This document shows positions 45,649 to 54,556 of a stretch of 64,000 nucleotides of DNA, piece by piece; positions within the stretch are counted from its first letter, which is position 1; every line of letters begins with the position of its first letter. Made by a program: the position numbers and the translations under genes. Source of the stretch: Parvibaculum sp. Its GTDB lineage: Bacteria; Pseudomonadota; Alphaproteobacteria; Parvibaculales; Parvibaculaceae. Location: NCBI GenBank assembly GCA_019635955.1, contig JAHBYL010000006.1:30151-94150 (forward strand), in the 5' to 3' direction. Under the pieces are notes generated by a model. The model saw nothing but the letters and a program-made list of their open reading frames with translations, was not told where the DNA came from and did no database searches.

Positions 45649-46647
45649 TCCGGCATGCAGGAGCGGGCCGCAGGGAGACAGGTCCAGGTCCGCACCTGAG
45701 GGAAGCGGCGCACCGCGCGCTTCTATCCATGCGGCAATATCGCGCCATACGGTTTCGCGTTGCTTGTCGCGCAGCAGCATGTGGTAGCCCTCCGGGTAAC
45801 AGGCTGGCGTTACCTCCACCTCCCCCGCCTGCATGGAACGCAGTGCCGCCGCCGTCGCACGAGGCGGCACTATTTCGTCCTTCGCGCCATAGAGCAGTAG
45901 CACCGGCGCGCCGATATCGGACGAGGCCTTGTAGGCTTCGTCCATTAGCGTCACGAGGCCGTGCAGCGTGCCGATGCGTGTCTCCTTAATGACGATCGGG
46001 TCGCGGCCCAGCGCACGCAACATCTCTATATTGTCGGAGGGCCAGATTTCGAGACCGCGGCCGGTAAGCGTTGCCGAGGGCGCAAGGCGCGCTGCCGTCC
46101 AAAGCGTTGCGGCATAGAAGCGGTTGAGATTCTGCCAGCCCCAGACGGCCGGCGCGGAAAGGATGAGTCCGTCGACGGGCGGCGGCTCCGGCAAGGTCAT
46201 CATGCGCATGGCGACAGCGCCACCCATGCTGGTGCCCAGCACATAGATCGGCAGGTCTGGATAGCGCTCGCGCAACATGCGGACGAGCATGGCCGCGTCG
46301 TCCGCCATGCGTGTGTGCCCCGCCCAGGCGCCGCGGCCGGGCGCGCGGCCGAAACCGCGCTGGTCCATCGCATAGACGGAGATGCCTTGCTCCGCCAGGA
46401 ACTCGCCAGGCCCGAAAGTGCCAAAGGTGTTGGAATAGTCGTTGAAGCCGTGAAGACCGACGACAATCGCCTTGGGCTCCTTCGCCTCGAAGGCGAGCAG
46501 CGGCAGATGCGCACCATCGGCCATGACGGCGGCGGGCGATGAACGGCTTTCGATGCGCGGCGTGAAGACGGGATCGCCAACACCCATCAGGCGCGGCGCG
46601 CAGGCCGAGAGCGCAACGAGAAACAGAATCGCGGCTAGGTATCTCAC
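45634..46647 (-). CDS. Lipoprotein alpha/beta hydrolase (monoacylglycerol lipase/lysophospholipase-like)
   Basis: A lipoprotein signal (MRYLAAILFLVALSAC, Cys16) precedes an alpha/beta hydrolase fold: oxyanion LHGFND (65-70), nucleophile GTSMGG (138-143, Ser140), then YGAKDEIVPP and a late EGYHMLL His. The pattern is that of PldB/monoacylglycerol lipase-like enzymes. It would act in the periplasm or at the outer membrane on lysophospholipids. Its stop meets the patatin gene end to end, and its start overlaps the glycosylase gene end by four bases. Confidence 0.88.
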   Translation of the reverse strand: MRYLAAILFLVALSACAPRLMGVGDPVFTPRIESRSSPAAVMADGAHLPLLAFEAKEPKAIVVGLHGFNDYSNTFGTFGPGEFLAEQGISVYAMDQRGFGRAPGRGAWAGHTRMADDAAMLVRMLRERYPDLPIYVLGTSMGGAVAMRMMTLPEPPPVDGLILSAPAVWGWQNLNRFYAATLWTAARLAPSATLTGRGLEIWPSDNIEMLRALGRDPIVIKETRIGTLHGLVTLMDEAYKASSDIGAPVLLLYGAKDEIVPPRATAAALRSMQAGEVEVTPACYPEGYHMLLRDKQRETVWRDIAAWIEARGAPLPSGADLDLSPCGPLLHAGSGLR

Positions 46648-47252
46648 GAGCGGTCTCCGATCAACCGCCGGACATCGCGTTTCAGCACGGGCAACAATTC
46701 ATCCTCGAACCATGGATTGCGTTTCAGCCAGGCATTGTTCCGCCAGGAAGGATGCGGCAAGGGAAGACAGCGGGGATAATATTCCCGCCAGGCGGCAACC
46801 GTCTCGGTGAGGTTCTTCTTGCGCGCCGCTCCCAGATGCCAAGCTTGCGCATATTGGCCGATGGCCAGCACCATTTCGAGCTTCGGCATCAGCTCGAACA
46901 GCGGTTGGCGCCAGCGGGGTGCGCATTCGCGGCGCGGCGGCAGGTCGCCGCCCTTCGCATCGAGGCCCGGAAAGCAGAACCCCATCGGTACGATGGCAAT
47001 GCGCGAGACGTCGTAGAATTCTTCCGGCGTCACGCCCATCCAGTCGCGCAGCCGGTCGCCGCTTGGATCGGTGAAGGGCGTACCCGAGGCGTGAACGCGG
47101 GTTCCGGGCGCCTGCCCCGCCACGCAGATGCGTGCCGTCCGCGAGAGACGGAAGACGGGGCGCGGCTCATGTGGCAGCGCCCTGCCCTGCGGAGTTTCCA
47201 CGCAGAGGCGGCAGGCGCGGATATGGGCGGCAAGGTCTTCGAGCTTCGGCAT
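46644..47252 (-). CDS. Uracil-DNA glycosylase-family protein
   Basis: The start is taken at MPKLEDLAAHIRACRLC (47252). The 202-residue protein has the UDG superfamily pattern: CxxC-type lead (RACRLCVETPQGRALP), AGQAPGTRVHASGTPFTDPSGDRLRDWMG, IAIVPMGFCFPG and a final LPHPSWRNNAWLKRNPWFEDELLPVLK that holds the His-Pro-Ser motif of the C-terminal active site. This is the UDG-like subfamily found next to hydrolases in alphaproteobacteria. It would remove uracil or related damage; substrate is not certain. Confidence 0.85.
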   Translation of the reverse strand: MPKLEDLAAHIRACRLCVETPQGRALPHEPRPVFRLSRTARICVAGQAPGTRVHASGTPFTDPSGDRLRDWMGVTPEEFYDVSRIAIVPMGFCFPGLDAKGGDLPPRRECAPRWRQPLFELMPKLEMVLAIGQYAQAWHLGAARKKNLTETVAAWREYYPRCLPLPHPSWRNNAWLKRNPWFEDELLPVLKRDVRRLIGDRS

Positions 47253-47287
47253 GGCCTCATTGTGCCGTGCCGCGCGCCCGAGGCAAG

Positions 47288-48019
47288 TCAGGCAAGCATG
47301 GGCATTGCAATGAGCAAAATTGCCGTGCCATGGGTGAGCGCCGCCGCCCAGATGCCATAACGCAGGCGGATGAAGCCGCAGGCAATGCCTTCGATGGCCG
47401 TGAAAGCAAGGATCGGCCAGCCGCCATTGGTGACGGTGACGGCAAGAAAAGAGTGGCAGGCGGCGAAGAAGAGGCCGCTCAAAAGCGCCGCGCGGACGGG
47501 CGTGACGAGTTGTTCCAGCCTGCCCTGCAGGTAGCCGCGGAAGAGAACTTCCTCCAGCAGGTTGCCGCCATAGACAAGCACCACGAGGCCGACGATGAAG
47601 CCGGGCGCGAAGTTCCAGAGCATGGGCGACATGCCGGAGACGGAGGCAGCCCCGAAGCCGATAAGCGCGCCCGCGCCAAGGCCGACGGCCGCACCCTCGG
47701 CAAGCGGGCCCTTCCGCCAGACGAGAAGCGGGAGCATGTCCCTTTCCACAGCGATCAGGAAGATGACACCGAGCACGGACGAGATACCGAGGGCGGCGAG
47801 AACGAACGGATCGTTGAAGAAGGAGATGCGGAGGTCGTCGAAACTCCAGAGGCCTGTGGGCGTCATCGTATCGCGGACCAGAATGAAGATTGCGATATAG
47901 AGCGCAATGCGGAGTCCGATGGCCGCGCGAGGCAGAAGCAGGAGGCAGAGCGCGAAGGCGAGAAGGCCCGGCGCCATCCGCATGTTGTAAGTTGCAAGCA
48001 GGTCCGTGCCTTCGCTCAT
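47288..48019 (-). CDS. CPBP-family intramembrane metalloprotease
   Basis: The 243-residue membrane protein has about seven hydrophobic segments and the three CPBP motifs: EEVLFRG (156-162), FxxxH (FFAACHS, H189) and a last-helix His (ALTHGTA, H230). Relatives cleave CAAX-type or signal-peptide substrates or act in bacteriocin immunity. It diverges from the TetR regulator across a 118-base gap with a palindrome. Confidence 0.85.
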   Translation of the reverse strand: MSEGTDLLATYNMRMAPGLLAFALCLLLLPRAAIGLRIALYIAIFILVRDTMTPTGLWSFDDLRISFFNDPFVLAALGISSVLGVIFLIAVERDMLPLLVWRKGPLAEGAAVGLGAGALIGFGAASVSGMSPMLWNFAPGFIVGLVVLVYGGNLLEEVLFRGYLQGRLEQLVTPVRAALLSGLFFAACHSFLAVTVTNGGWPILAFTAIEGIACGFIRLRYGIWAAALTHGTAILLIAMPMLA

Positions 48020-48052
48020 TCTCTGCTTCTCCTCCGGTTTTGTCCTTGTTGA

Positions 48053-48067
48053 CAGGCAAAATGCCTG
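48053..48067. promoter_or_regulatory. Operator-like palindrome CAGGCA-AAA-TGCCTG
   Basis: The 15-bp inverted repeat overlaps a TTGACA hexamer (48049-48054) between the CPBP gene and the TetR gene. A TetR dimer could bind it and control both divergent genes. The matching -10 box is not obvious. Confidence 0.5.
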
Positions 48068-48137
48068 CCCGCCAAGATCGCATGAAGAATAGGATGTGCG
48101 GGCGGATCGCCCTACTCGCGTTTCAGGGAGGAAAGCG

Positions 48138-48785
48138 GTGGCGGCAGGACCGGCGAAAAAGCACGTAAGAAAGCCGGTTCAACGGCGCTCGGAGGCGACT
48201 GTCGACACGATCCTCGAGGCGGCGGCTCAGATTTTCCGCCTCCATGGCGCGAAAGGCGCTACGACCAACCGGATCGCGGAGCGGGCGGGCGTGTCCATCG
48301 GCTCGCTCTACCAGTATTTCCCGAACAAGGGGGCGCTGCTCATCGCGTTGATGGAGCGGCATATCGGCAGCTCCATCGCCATGCTGGGCGATGTGTTGCG
48401 GCGAAGCGCGAACGCCTCGCCACGCGAGCGCGTGCACGCCGCCGTCGCCTGCGTGCTCGACATTCACATGGAAGACCCGGACCTGCACCGGGTGATCTTC
48501 GAGGAAGCACCGCGTCCGCCGCATGTGAACCGAAAGCTCGAGGAAGGCGAGGCCCTGATGCGCGCAGGGCTTGAAGAACTTCTGTCAGGCTTTCCACGCG
48601 ACATATGCGCCGATCCGAAGCGCAGCGCCGCCCTGGTGCTGATGCTTGTCGAGAGCATGGTGCATCGCTATGTGGCGTCGCGGCAGCGGGTGATGGAACC
48701 CGCTGCCTTCGCCGATCACCTGACCGAACTCACGATGCGCGAGATGGCGCTCAGCTCACCGCCTTCAGGAGGTTCCGCGCGATGA
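48138..48785 (+). CDS. TetR/AcrR-family regulator
   Basis: The start is GTG at 48138 with GGGAGG seven bases upstream. The 215-residue protein has a TetR HTH (TILEAAAQIFRLHGAKGATTNRIAERAGVSIGSLYQYFPNKGALLIAL, about residues 25-72), a helical ligand domain and a basic lead (KKHVRKPVQRRSEAT). Its 3' end overlaps the convergent acyl-CoA dehydrogenase by 35 bases. It likely controls the divergent CPBP gene or itself. Confidence 0.88.
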   Translation: MAAGPAKKHVRKPVQRRSEATVDTILEAAAQIFRLHGAKGATTNRIAERAGVSIGSLYQYFPNKGALLIALMERHIGSSIAMLGDVLRRSANASPRERVHAAVACVLDIHMEDPDLHRVIFEEAPRPPHVNRKLEEGEALMRAGLEELLSGFPRDICADPKRSAALVLMLVESMVHRYVASRQRVMEPAAFADHLTELTMREMALSSPPSGGSAR

Positions 48786-49902
48786 TGACCTGCTGCACCT
48801 GGCTCGTGCCTTCATAGATGCGGAAGATGCGCACGTCGCGATAGAAGCGCTCGATGCCGTAGTCGGCAACATAGCCCGCGCCGCCATGCACCTGAACCGC
48901 GCGGTCGGCAATGCGGCCCACGGCTTCGGAGCAGAAGAGCTTGGTGCAGGAGCTTTCGGTGGCGACGTTTTCGCCTGCGTCGCGGCGGCGCGCGGCGTCC
49001 AGCACCATGCAGCGGCCGGCATAGGCTTCCGTTTTCGAATCCGCGAGCATTGCCTGCACAAGTTGCAGATCTCCAATGGGCGCGCCGAACTGCTTGCGCT
49101 CGGCGGCATACTTCACGCTGTCCTCGACGAGGCGGTCGGCAACGCCGATGCAGACGGCGGAGATATGAAGACGGCCGCGCTCCAGCACCTGCATGGCGGT
49201 GACGAAGCCCTTGCCCTCTTCCTCTCCAAGCAGGCACGAAGCCGGGATGCGGGCATCCTCGAAAACGACGTCGCAGATATGCGCGCCCTGTTGGCCCATC
49301 TTCTTTTCCGGCTTGCCGATATGGATGCCGGGAATGTCGCGCGGCACGACGAAGGCAGAGACGCCCTTCGCGCCCGGCGTCTTCGGGTCGGTGCGCGCCA
49401 TCAGCGTGAAGGCATGGGCCTTGTTGGCATTGGTGATGTAGCGCTTGGTGCCGTTCACGACATAGTGGTCGCCGTCGCGGATCGCGGTGGTCTTGAGCGA
49501 GGCGGCGTCGGAGCCGGCTTCGGGCTCCGTCAGCGCGAAGGAGATGATCGCCTCGCCGCTTGCGATTTTCGGCAGCCAGTATTCCTTCTGGTCTTCGCGG
49601 CCATGCATGACGATGCCTTGGCTGCCGATGCCGACATTGGTCCCGATCACGGAGCGGAAGGCGGGCGAGGTGCGGCCAAGCTCGAACATGAGGAGGCATT
49701 CCTCCTCCATGGTGAGGCCGAGACCTCCATATTCCACGGGCACAGAAATGCCGAAAAGGCCAAGCTCCTTCATTTCCTCCACAATCTCGTCCGGCACCTT
49801 GTCGGTTTCGGAGACCTTGTCCTCGATCGGACGGAGGCGTTCGTCCACGAAGCGGCGGACGGAGGAAATGAGCTGTTCGCGTGTTTCGGCGTCGAGGGCC
49901 AT
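48751..49902 (-). CDS. Acyl-CoA dehydrogenase
   Basis: The start MALDAETREQL is chosen; an upstream in-frame extension (to 49968) is Pro-rich. The 383-residue protein has the FAD-binding LTEPEAGSD, ITNANKAHAF and GKKMGQQGA-like signatures, a GIERFYRD motif and the catalytic-base region YEGTSQVQQVIIARNLLK at the C-terminus. It oxidises an acyl-CoA in beta-oxidation or a side pathway. Substrate length is not evident. Confidence 0.92.
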   Translation of the reverse strand: MALDAETREQLISSVRRFVDERLRPIEDKVSETDKVPDEIVEEMKELGLFGISVPVEYGGLGLTMEEECLLMFELGRTSPAFRSVIGTNVGIGSQGIVMHGREDQKEYWLPKIASGEAIISFALTEPEAGSDAASLKTTAIRDGDHYVVNGTKRYITNANKAHAFTLMARTDPKTPGAKGVSAFVVPRDIPGIHIGKPEKKMGQQGAHICDVVFEDARIPASCLLGEEEGKGFVTAMQVLERGRLHISAVCIGVADRLVEDSVKYAAERKQFGAPIGDLQLVQAMLADSKTEAYAGRCMVLDAARRRDAGENVATESSCTKLFCSEAVGRIADRAVQVHGGAGYVADYGIERFYRDVRIFRIYEGTSQVQQVIIARNLLKAVS

Positions 49903-49989
49903 GAGCGTTCCCGGAGCTTGATTTCTGAAAGGCTGCGGGAATTTAGGGCATGGGCCGCCGGGGGTCAAAACCCTGCGGAGGGGCCGAAA

Positions 49990-50526
49990 TCAGGATTTCG
50001 GGAGGGTGCGGGAAACCGCCGCGCCGAGAATGCGATCCGTGCGTTCGCCATCGACGGTGAAAGGCAGGTAGACCGCCTCGACCTCGACGCGGCCGCGGGC
50101 GGTATATTCCATCGTGCCGGCAACGGCATAAGGCCGCTGTTCGTGGGCAACGAATTTGTAGAACTCGAACAGCACCTCGCTGAAGCAGCCGGTGTGAGAA
50201 GCGCTTTCGATGACGCGCCGGCCCCGGAAATTGGCGCCGTGAGCGTCGACAAAATCGCCGCCGAGGAGCCGGTAGCTGACATCGAAGGGGTCCCAGTGAA
50301 TCTGCGTCACCAGAATGTTCGGCATGTGACGGGCGAAGCGGACGGGATCGATCTCCTCGGGCCGGGGCATATCGCGCTGCCCGCGCAATTCGTTCCAATA
50401 GGAAAGCATTTCGACGCAGAGGGGCTGTTGCAGTTCCTTCAACCGGCGGAAGGCGATTCCATGCGACCTGGCTTCCGCCAGAATATCGCTGCGGCCCTCC
50501 AGTTTTCGTTCTGCGAGAAGTACCAT
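49990..50526 (-). CDS. PAS_5-domain protein
   Basis: The start MVLLAERKLEGR is chosen over an Arg-rich extension. The 178-residue protein is a PAS_5 (DUF1457-like) domain: LSYWNELRGQRDMPRPEEIDPVRF, then IHWDPFDVSYRLLGGDFVDAHGANFRGRRVI and PYAVAGTMEYTARGRVEVEAVYLPF. These alphaproteobacterial one-domain sensors have no attached output domain. It is 136 bases from a paralogue at 50663. Confidence 0.82.
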   Translation of the reverse strand: MVLLAERKLEGRSDILAEARSHGIAFRRLKELQQPLCVEMLSYWNELRGQRDMPRPEEIDPVRFARHMPNILVTQIHWDPFDVSYRLLGGDFVDAHGANFRGRRVIESASHTGCFSEVLFEFYKFVAHEQRPYAVAGTMEYTARGRVEVEAVYLPFTVDGERTDRILGAAVSRTLPKS

Positions 50527-50662
50527 GCCCAGTATCCGAACTGCCCGGCAGCCCGCAGGCCGCCCCGTCACCCGACAGGTTGGACCCGTTTCCCCTAAGG
50601 GACCCTGAATCCGACCGTTAAAATTCTATCGATCGCTTGCTCAAGGCAAGGCGAACCCAAGG

Positions 50663-51175
50663 TCAAAACGTGTAGTGCGCCGCTCCGAGGATGCGGCTGA
50701 CGCGGCCATGTTCATCGGCGAGCGGCAGGTAAACCGCCTCGAAATGGCAGAAGCCGCGATCGAGGAAAGTCATCGTGCCGCAGGCCGCCATCGCCTCCGC
50801 CTTGCCGGTTACCAAAGTATAAAATTCGTGGAGGGAGGCGCCGTAGCCCGGCCAGGTTGCGTCAAGGTCGCGGACGTCCCGGCCCTTGAAGTTGGTGCCA
50901 TGCGCCTCGATGTTCGCCTCGCCTACCAGCGTGTAGGTGAAGGAAACGGGCTCCCGGCCCACGCGAATGACGAAGGTGCGCGGCAGGAGCCGCGGAAACC
51001 GGATCGGGTCCATATTGCCATAGACAGGCAGACGGTCTCCGGGCCGCTTTGCAAGCCAGTAGCGCCACAGCTCGCGCAGTTCCGCATTGGACAGTTCCGC
51101 AGGCGCGATCAGCCGCGCGCCATTCTGGACATGCCCCTTCGCCGCTCCGGTTGTTGCCGCACTCGTCGTCATCAT
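50663..51175 (-). CDS. PAS_5-domain protein (paralogue)
   Basis: The 170-residue protein repeats the order of the neighbour: LRELWRYWLAKRPGDRLPVYGNMDPIRF, FTYTLVGEANIEAHGTNFKGRDVR, MAACGTMTFLDRGFCHFEAVYLPLAD and a final SRILGAAHYTF. It is probably a tandem duplicate. The role is unknown; it may bind a small ligand or redox cofactor. Confidence 0.82.
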   Translation of the reverse strand: MMTTSAATTGAAKGHVQNGARLIAPAELSNAELRELWRYWLAKRPGDRLPVYGNMDPIRFPRLLPRTFVIRVGREPVSFTYTLVGEANIEAHGTNFKGRDVRDLDATWPGYGASLHEFYTLVTGKAEAMAACGTMTFLDRGFCHFEAVYLPLADEHGRVSRILGAAHYTF

Positions 51176-51322
51176 CGCATTTCTCTCCGGGCCCCAATGT
51201 TGCAGTCAGACGTAAGAAAGGGCTTAACGCGAGCCTGAGAGGCTCCCCGCCCCGGGCTTTGGATTGACCGCCGTTCCTGCTAAAAGCCCCGCAAACATCA
51301 TTTCGATACGGATCGAGCAAAA

Positions 51323-51769
51323 ATGAATACCAGCCTGAGCGGCCGCCTTGCCGGCTATGAGACATGGGAAGGTCACGACCCCTTCGAGGATCATGCAGGG
51401 CCCTTCTTCTTCCGCCAGCATGAGGACGGCAGCGTGACCTGCGCTTTCGAGGCCACGCCGACGCATTGCAATGGCGGCGGCTTCCTCCATGGCGGGCTGC
51501 TGATGACCTTTGCCGATTTCTCGCTTTTCGCGATCGGGCGGCATGTGCTTCATGGCGGACCGTCCGTTACCGTCTCCTTCACGGCCGAATTCACGGCGGC
51601 CGCGGGCGCCGGCGAGTTCATCGAAGCGCGAGGCGAAGTCGTGCGCAACACGGGGAGCATGGTGTTTCTGCGCGGGCAAGTCTTCACCGGCAAGGGCGAG
51701 GACGAACGCATCCTTCTCAATTTCTCAGGGATCGTGAAGCGGGTGAAGAAACGGCCGCTCGAAAAATAG
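51323..51769 (+). CDS. PaaI-type thioesterase (hotdog fold)
   Basis: The 148-residue protein has the hotdog pattern of PaaI-like thioesterases: THCNGGGFLHGGLLMTFADFSLF (about residues 46-68; HGG with catalytic D/E), then VTVSFTAEFTAAAGAGEFIEARGEV. It hydrolyses acyl-CoA to the free acid. It is followed 50 bases later by a flavin monooxygenase gene in the same direction. Confidence 0.88.
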   Translation: MNTSLSGRLAGYETWEGHDPFEDHAGPFFFRQHEDGSVTCAFEATPTHCNGGGFLHGGLLMTFADFSLFAIGRHVLHGGPSVTVSFTAEFTAAAGAGEFIEARGEVVRNTGSMVFLRGQVFTGKGEDERILLNFSGIVKRVKKRPLEK

Positions 51770-51820
51770 GCGCCCGTCCCCATATTCCGGGGAAGACGAA
51801 AATCAGAGGAGGCGTCTTCG

Positions 51821-52882
51821 ATGGTCAGTTTGAGCGTTCTCGACCAATCTCCGATCCGCAAGGGCGGCACGGCTGCGGAGGCCTTCGCCAACACGATTGA
51901 GCTCGCGAAAGCCGCGGAAGGCTTCGGCTATTCGCGCTACTGGCTCGCCGAACACCACAACACATCTTCATTTGCAGGGTCGGCGCCGGAAGTGCTGATC
52001 GCAGCAGTAGCGGCAGCGACGAGCCGCATCCGCGTCGGGTCGGGCGGCGTCATGCTGCCGCATTACAGTCCGCTCAAGGTGGCGGAATGTTTCCGCGTTC
52101 TCGAGACGCTCTATCCCGGGCGGATCGACCTCGGGCTCGGTCGCGCGCCGGGCGGTGACCTGCGCACAACGCGGGCGCTCCAGCCCGGCCCCCAGGCCTA
52201 TGATGTCGGCGTCTTTCCGCAGCAGGTGGAACTCCTCCGGCAATTCCTCGAAGACTCGATAGGACTGCAAGGCGAGGAAGGCGGCTTTCCCTCCGACCAC
52301 CCCTATCGCGGGCTCCATGCGACGCCACGCGGGCCCGGTATGCCCGATCTATGGATGCTGGGCTCCGGTGGCGACGGCGCGGTGATCGCCGCGCAATACG
52401 GCATGGCCTATTGCTTCGCACATTTCATCAATCAGGATGCGGGCACGCAGCCGCTCGAAATCTACCGGCGGAGCTTCCGTGCCTCGCGCGATCTCGCCAG
52501 TCCGCGCGGCGGTATCGCCGTCTCGGTTACGGTGGCGGACACAGAGGAAGAGGCAAAGCGCATCGCCTCCTCGCGCAATCTCTGGGTGATGCATCTCCTG
52601 CAGAACCGCGCAGGCGCTTTTCCATCCATCGAAGAGGCGCTCGCCTATCCCTATACGGATCAGGACCGCGTCATGCTCCGCGCCATCGAGCAGCGCGGGT
52701 TTGCCGGTGCGCCGGAACAGGTGCGGGCAAAACTGCTGGCGCTGGGCGAAGCGCATGGCGTGGACGACTTCACGATCCTCACCATCACCTATGACCAGAA
52801 GGACCGGCTGCGTTCCTACGAGCTGCTGGCCGATGTGATGGGCGTAAAGGCCCCGCAGAATGAGGCAGCGGCGCCGGCCTGA
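51821..52882 (+). CDS. LLM-class flavin-dependent oxidoreductase (luciferase-like)
   Basis: The 353-residue protein is a TIM-barrel luciferase-like monooxygenase: SVLDQSPIRKG, YSRYWLAEHHNTSSFAGSAPEVLIAAVAAAT, IRVGSGGVMLPHYSPLKVAE and GRIDLGLGRAPGG, the MsnO8-type subset. It probably oxidises a small substrate with reduced FMN. AGGAGG precedes the ATG. It may form an operon with the thioesterase. Confidence 0.9.
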   Translation: MVSLSVLDQSPIRKGGTAAEAFANTIELAKAAEGFGYSRYWLAEHHNTSSFAGSAPEVLIAAVAAATSRIRVGSGGVMLPHYSPLKVAECFRVLETLYPGRIDLGLGRAPGGDLRTTRALQPGPQAYDVGVFPQQVELLRQFLEDSIGLQGEEGGFPSDHPYRGLHATPRGPGMPDLWMLGSGGDGAVIAAQYGMAYCFAHFINQDAGTQPLEIYRRSFRASRDLASPRGGIAVSVTVADTEEEAKRIASSRNLWVMHLLQNRAGAFPSIEEALAYPYTDQDRVMLRAIEQRGFAGAPEQVRAKLLALGEAHGVDDFTILTITYDQKDRLRSYELLADVMGVKAPQNEAAAPA

Positions 52883-52897
52883 TCGCGCCTTCTTGTC

Positions 52898-54313
52898 CTA
52901 GTCCGCCATCATGCGATGCATTTGCGACCTGCGTGCAATCCGCCGCTCCAGCGCCGTGCGCAGGCGCTTCTGGCGCTCCTGCGTGATCGGATAGCGCAGG
53001 ATGATGGCGATGGATATGAGCCAGAGTACCAGCGGCACGATGCAGAACATGACAAGCAGCACGAAGAGCGCCTCGGGCGAATTCTCGCGCGACTGGGCAT
53101 TGAACCCCGCCAGTGCAAGAACCGGAAGCGCGATGCCGACGCCCATGGCCTCGAAGGTCTTCCGCACCATGCCAATAAAGGCAAAGATGAAGGCGGCCCG
53201 CGGTTCACCGCTTTTGAGCGTATCGAGATCCACCACATCCGCGACAATCGAAGGACCGAGAATGGGCGCCGCCCCGAAGGAAAGCCCCTGTACCAGCGTG
53301 ACGAACAGAAAACACAAGAACACGAGTTCGGGTGCTACGGGCTTCACGACATAGATGATGAGGGGCACCAGTGCGAAGACAATCATGGAGGCAACGCCCG
53401 CTACCGCAATCGCCTTGTGTTTGCCGATGCGTCCACCAAGCCAAACCCAGACCGGCGAACCGATGACGCCAGCGACAAAGAGCAGGAAGATGAGGATGGT
53501 GCTCGCCTCGCCTATATCGGCAACATGCTCGTAGAAGAAGATCACAACGCCGACATTGATCGAGCCCGCCAGCGCGCCGAAAATCGAACTAAGCAGAATG
53601 ATGCGGAACGGTCCGTTCTTCATCGCGACGCGCAGGCCGCGCATGAAAGGCACGGTGCGCGTTTCCTGAATGGCCGGTTCCGGCACGCTCGAAAAAACGA
53701 CGAAGGCGCAGACCGGCAGCAGGAAGACGGTGAGCCAGCCGAGAATGCCGACGGCGGAGCGGCTCGCAGCGCCTTGCGCTTCTTCCGTACCGTTCATATA
53801 GGCGCCGGCGATAGGCGCCGAAATCGCGATCAGCAGACCGATCAGCAGGAATATCTCGCGGCTGCCGGTGATGCGGTTGCGCTCGTGATAATCGCCCGAA
53901 AGCTCTGCACCCCAGGCACCGTAGGGAATGGTGATCAGCGTGTAGCCGAGATAGATCGCCGCGATCCAGACAAGCAGATAGAGATTCGATATCTCCTCAC
54001 CGGGCAGGAAGAGCATATAGGCCGACAGCATCATCAGCGGTACGCCCGCGATAACCCATGGGCGGCGACGGCCGAAGCGGGTTCGCGTGCGATCCGACAG
54101 GCGGCCGATCAGCGGGTCGGTAAAGACATCCGAGATGCGCGCGAGCATGAGGATGAGGCCGACCGCCGCAAGGTCGAGTCCCAGCGTGCCGGAATAGAAA
54201 GGCGGGATATAGACCGCGACCGGCAGGCCGATCACGGCGAGCGGCACCACGAGCTGGCCATAGGCGACGAGCTGCCATCCGGTCAGGCGCGCTGCGCCCT
54301 TCTCCTCCGCCAT
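52898..54313 (-). CDS. GPH-family cation symporter (MFS)
   Basis: The start MAEEKGAARLTG has GGAGGAG ahead. The 471-residue protein has 12 hydrophobic segments and the GPH signature: ISDVFTDPLIGRLSDRTRTRFGRRRPWVIAG (about residues 60-90). Members move sugars or other compounds with H+ or Na+; relatives in fat-degrading alphaproteobacteria have unknown cargo. A 9-bp perfect inverted repeat lies upstream (54339). Confidence 0.9.
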   Translation of the reverse strand: MAEEKGAARLTGWQLVAYGQLVVPLAVIGLPVAVYIPPFYSGTLGLDLAAVGLILMLARISDVFTDPLIGRLSDRTRTRFGRRRPWVIAGVPLMMLSAYMLFLPGEEISNLYLLVWIAAIYLGYTLITIPYGAWGAELSGDYHERNRITGSREIFLLIGLLIAISAPIAGAYMNGTEEAQGAASRSAVGILGWLTVFLLPVCAFVVFSSVPEPAIQETRTVPFMRGLRVAMKNGPFRIILLSSIFGALAGSINVGVVIFFYEHVADIGEASTILIFLLFVAGVIGSPVWVWLGGRIGKHKAIAVAGVASMIVFALVPLIIYVVKPVAPELVFLCFLFVTLVQGLSFGAAPILGPSIVADVVDLDTLKSGEPRAAFIFAFIGMVRKTFEAMGVGIALPVLALAGFNAQSRENSPEALFVLLVMFCIVPLVLWLISIAIILRYPITQERQKRLRTALERRIARRSQMHRMMAD

Positions 54314-54338
54314 AAGCTCCTCCCAAAGCACCGGCCTC

Positions 54339-54363
54339 GATTAGTAAATTGAGCTTACTAATC
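54339..54363. promoter_or_regulatory. Operator-like inverted repeat upstream of the symporter
   Basis: GATTAGTAA (54339-54347), a 7-base spacer and TTACTAATC (54355-54363) form a perfect 9-bp palindrome 25 bases upstream of the symporter start, in the promoter zone. It looks like a repressor site; no regulator gene is adjacent. Confidence 0.6.
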
Positions 54364-54512
54364 TGCGCCGCCCGATCAACGAAATCCGGCAGGCTGGGAG
54401 CGGATTTTTTGGTTCAGCCTGCGTTCAGCTTCGGACCGTCATCCTGAGCCTTGCCGATGGGTCGAGAGTTCATCGGATCGTCTTTCCGGCGTTCAGTTAC
54501 GGGAGGACGGAG

Positions 54513-54552
54513 GGGCGGCGTCCATTCCGTACCCCGTGGACGCCGCCCTTTT
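54513..54552. terminator. 11-bp hairpin after the glutathione S-transferase gene
   Basis: GGGCGGCGTCC (54513-54523) pairs with GGACGCCGCCC (54538-54548) and TTTT follows on the plus strand. It sits four bases past the GST stop, so it probably ends GST transcription, although its T run is on the other strand. Confidence 0.55.
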
Positions 54553-54556
54553 CCTG

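Noticed and set aside
52916..54352. Long antisense frame opposite the GPH symporter
   Set aside because: The composition is extremely charged (R, D, E, H) as expected for the reverse of a membrane protein; the sense strand has clear MFS signatures.
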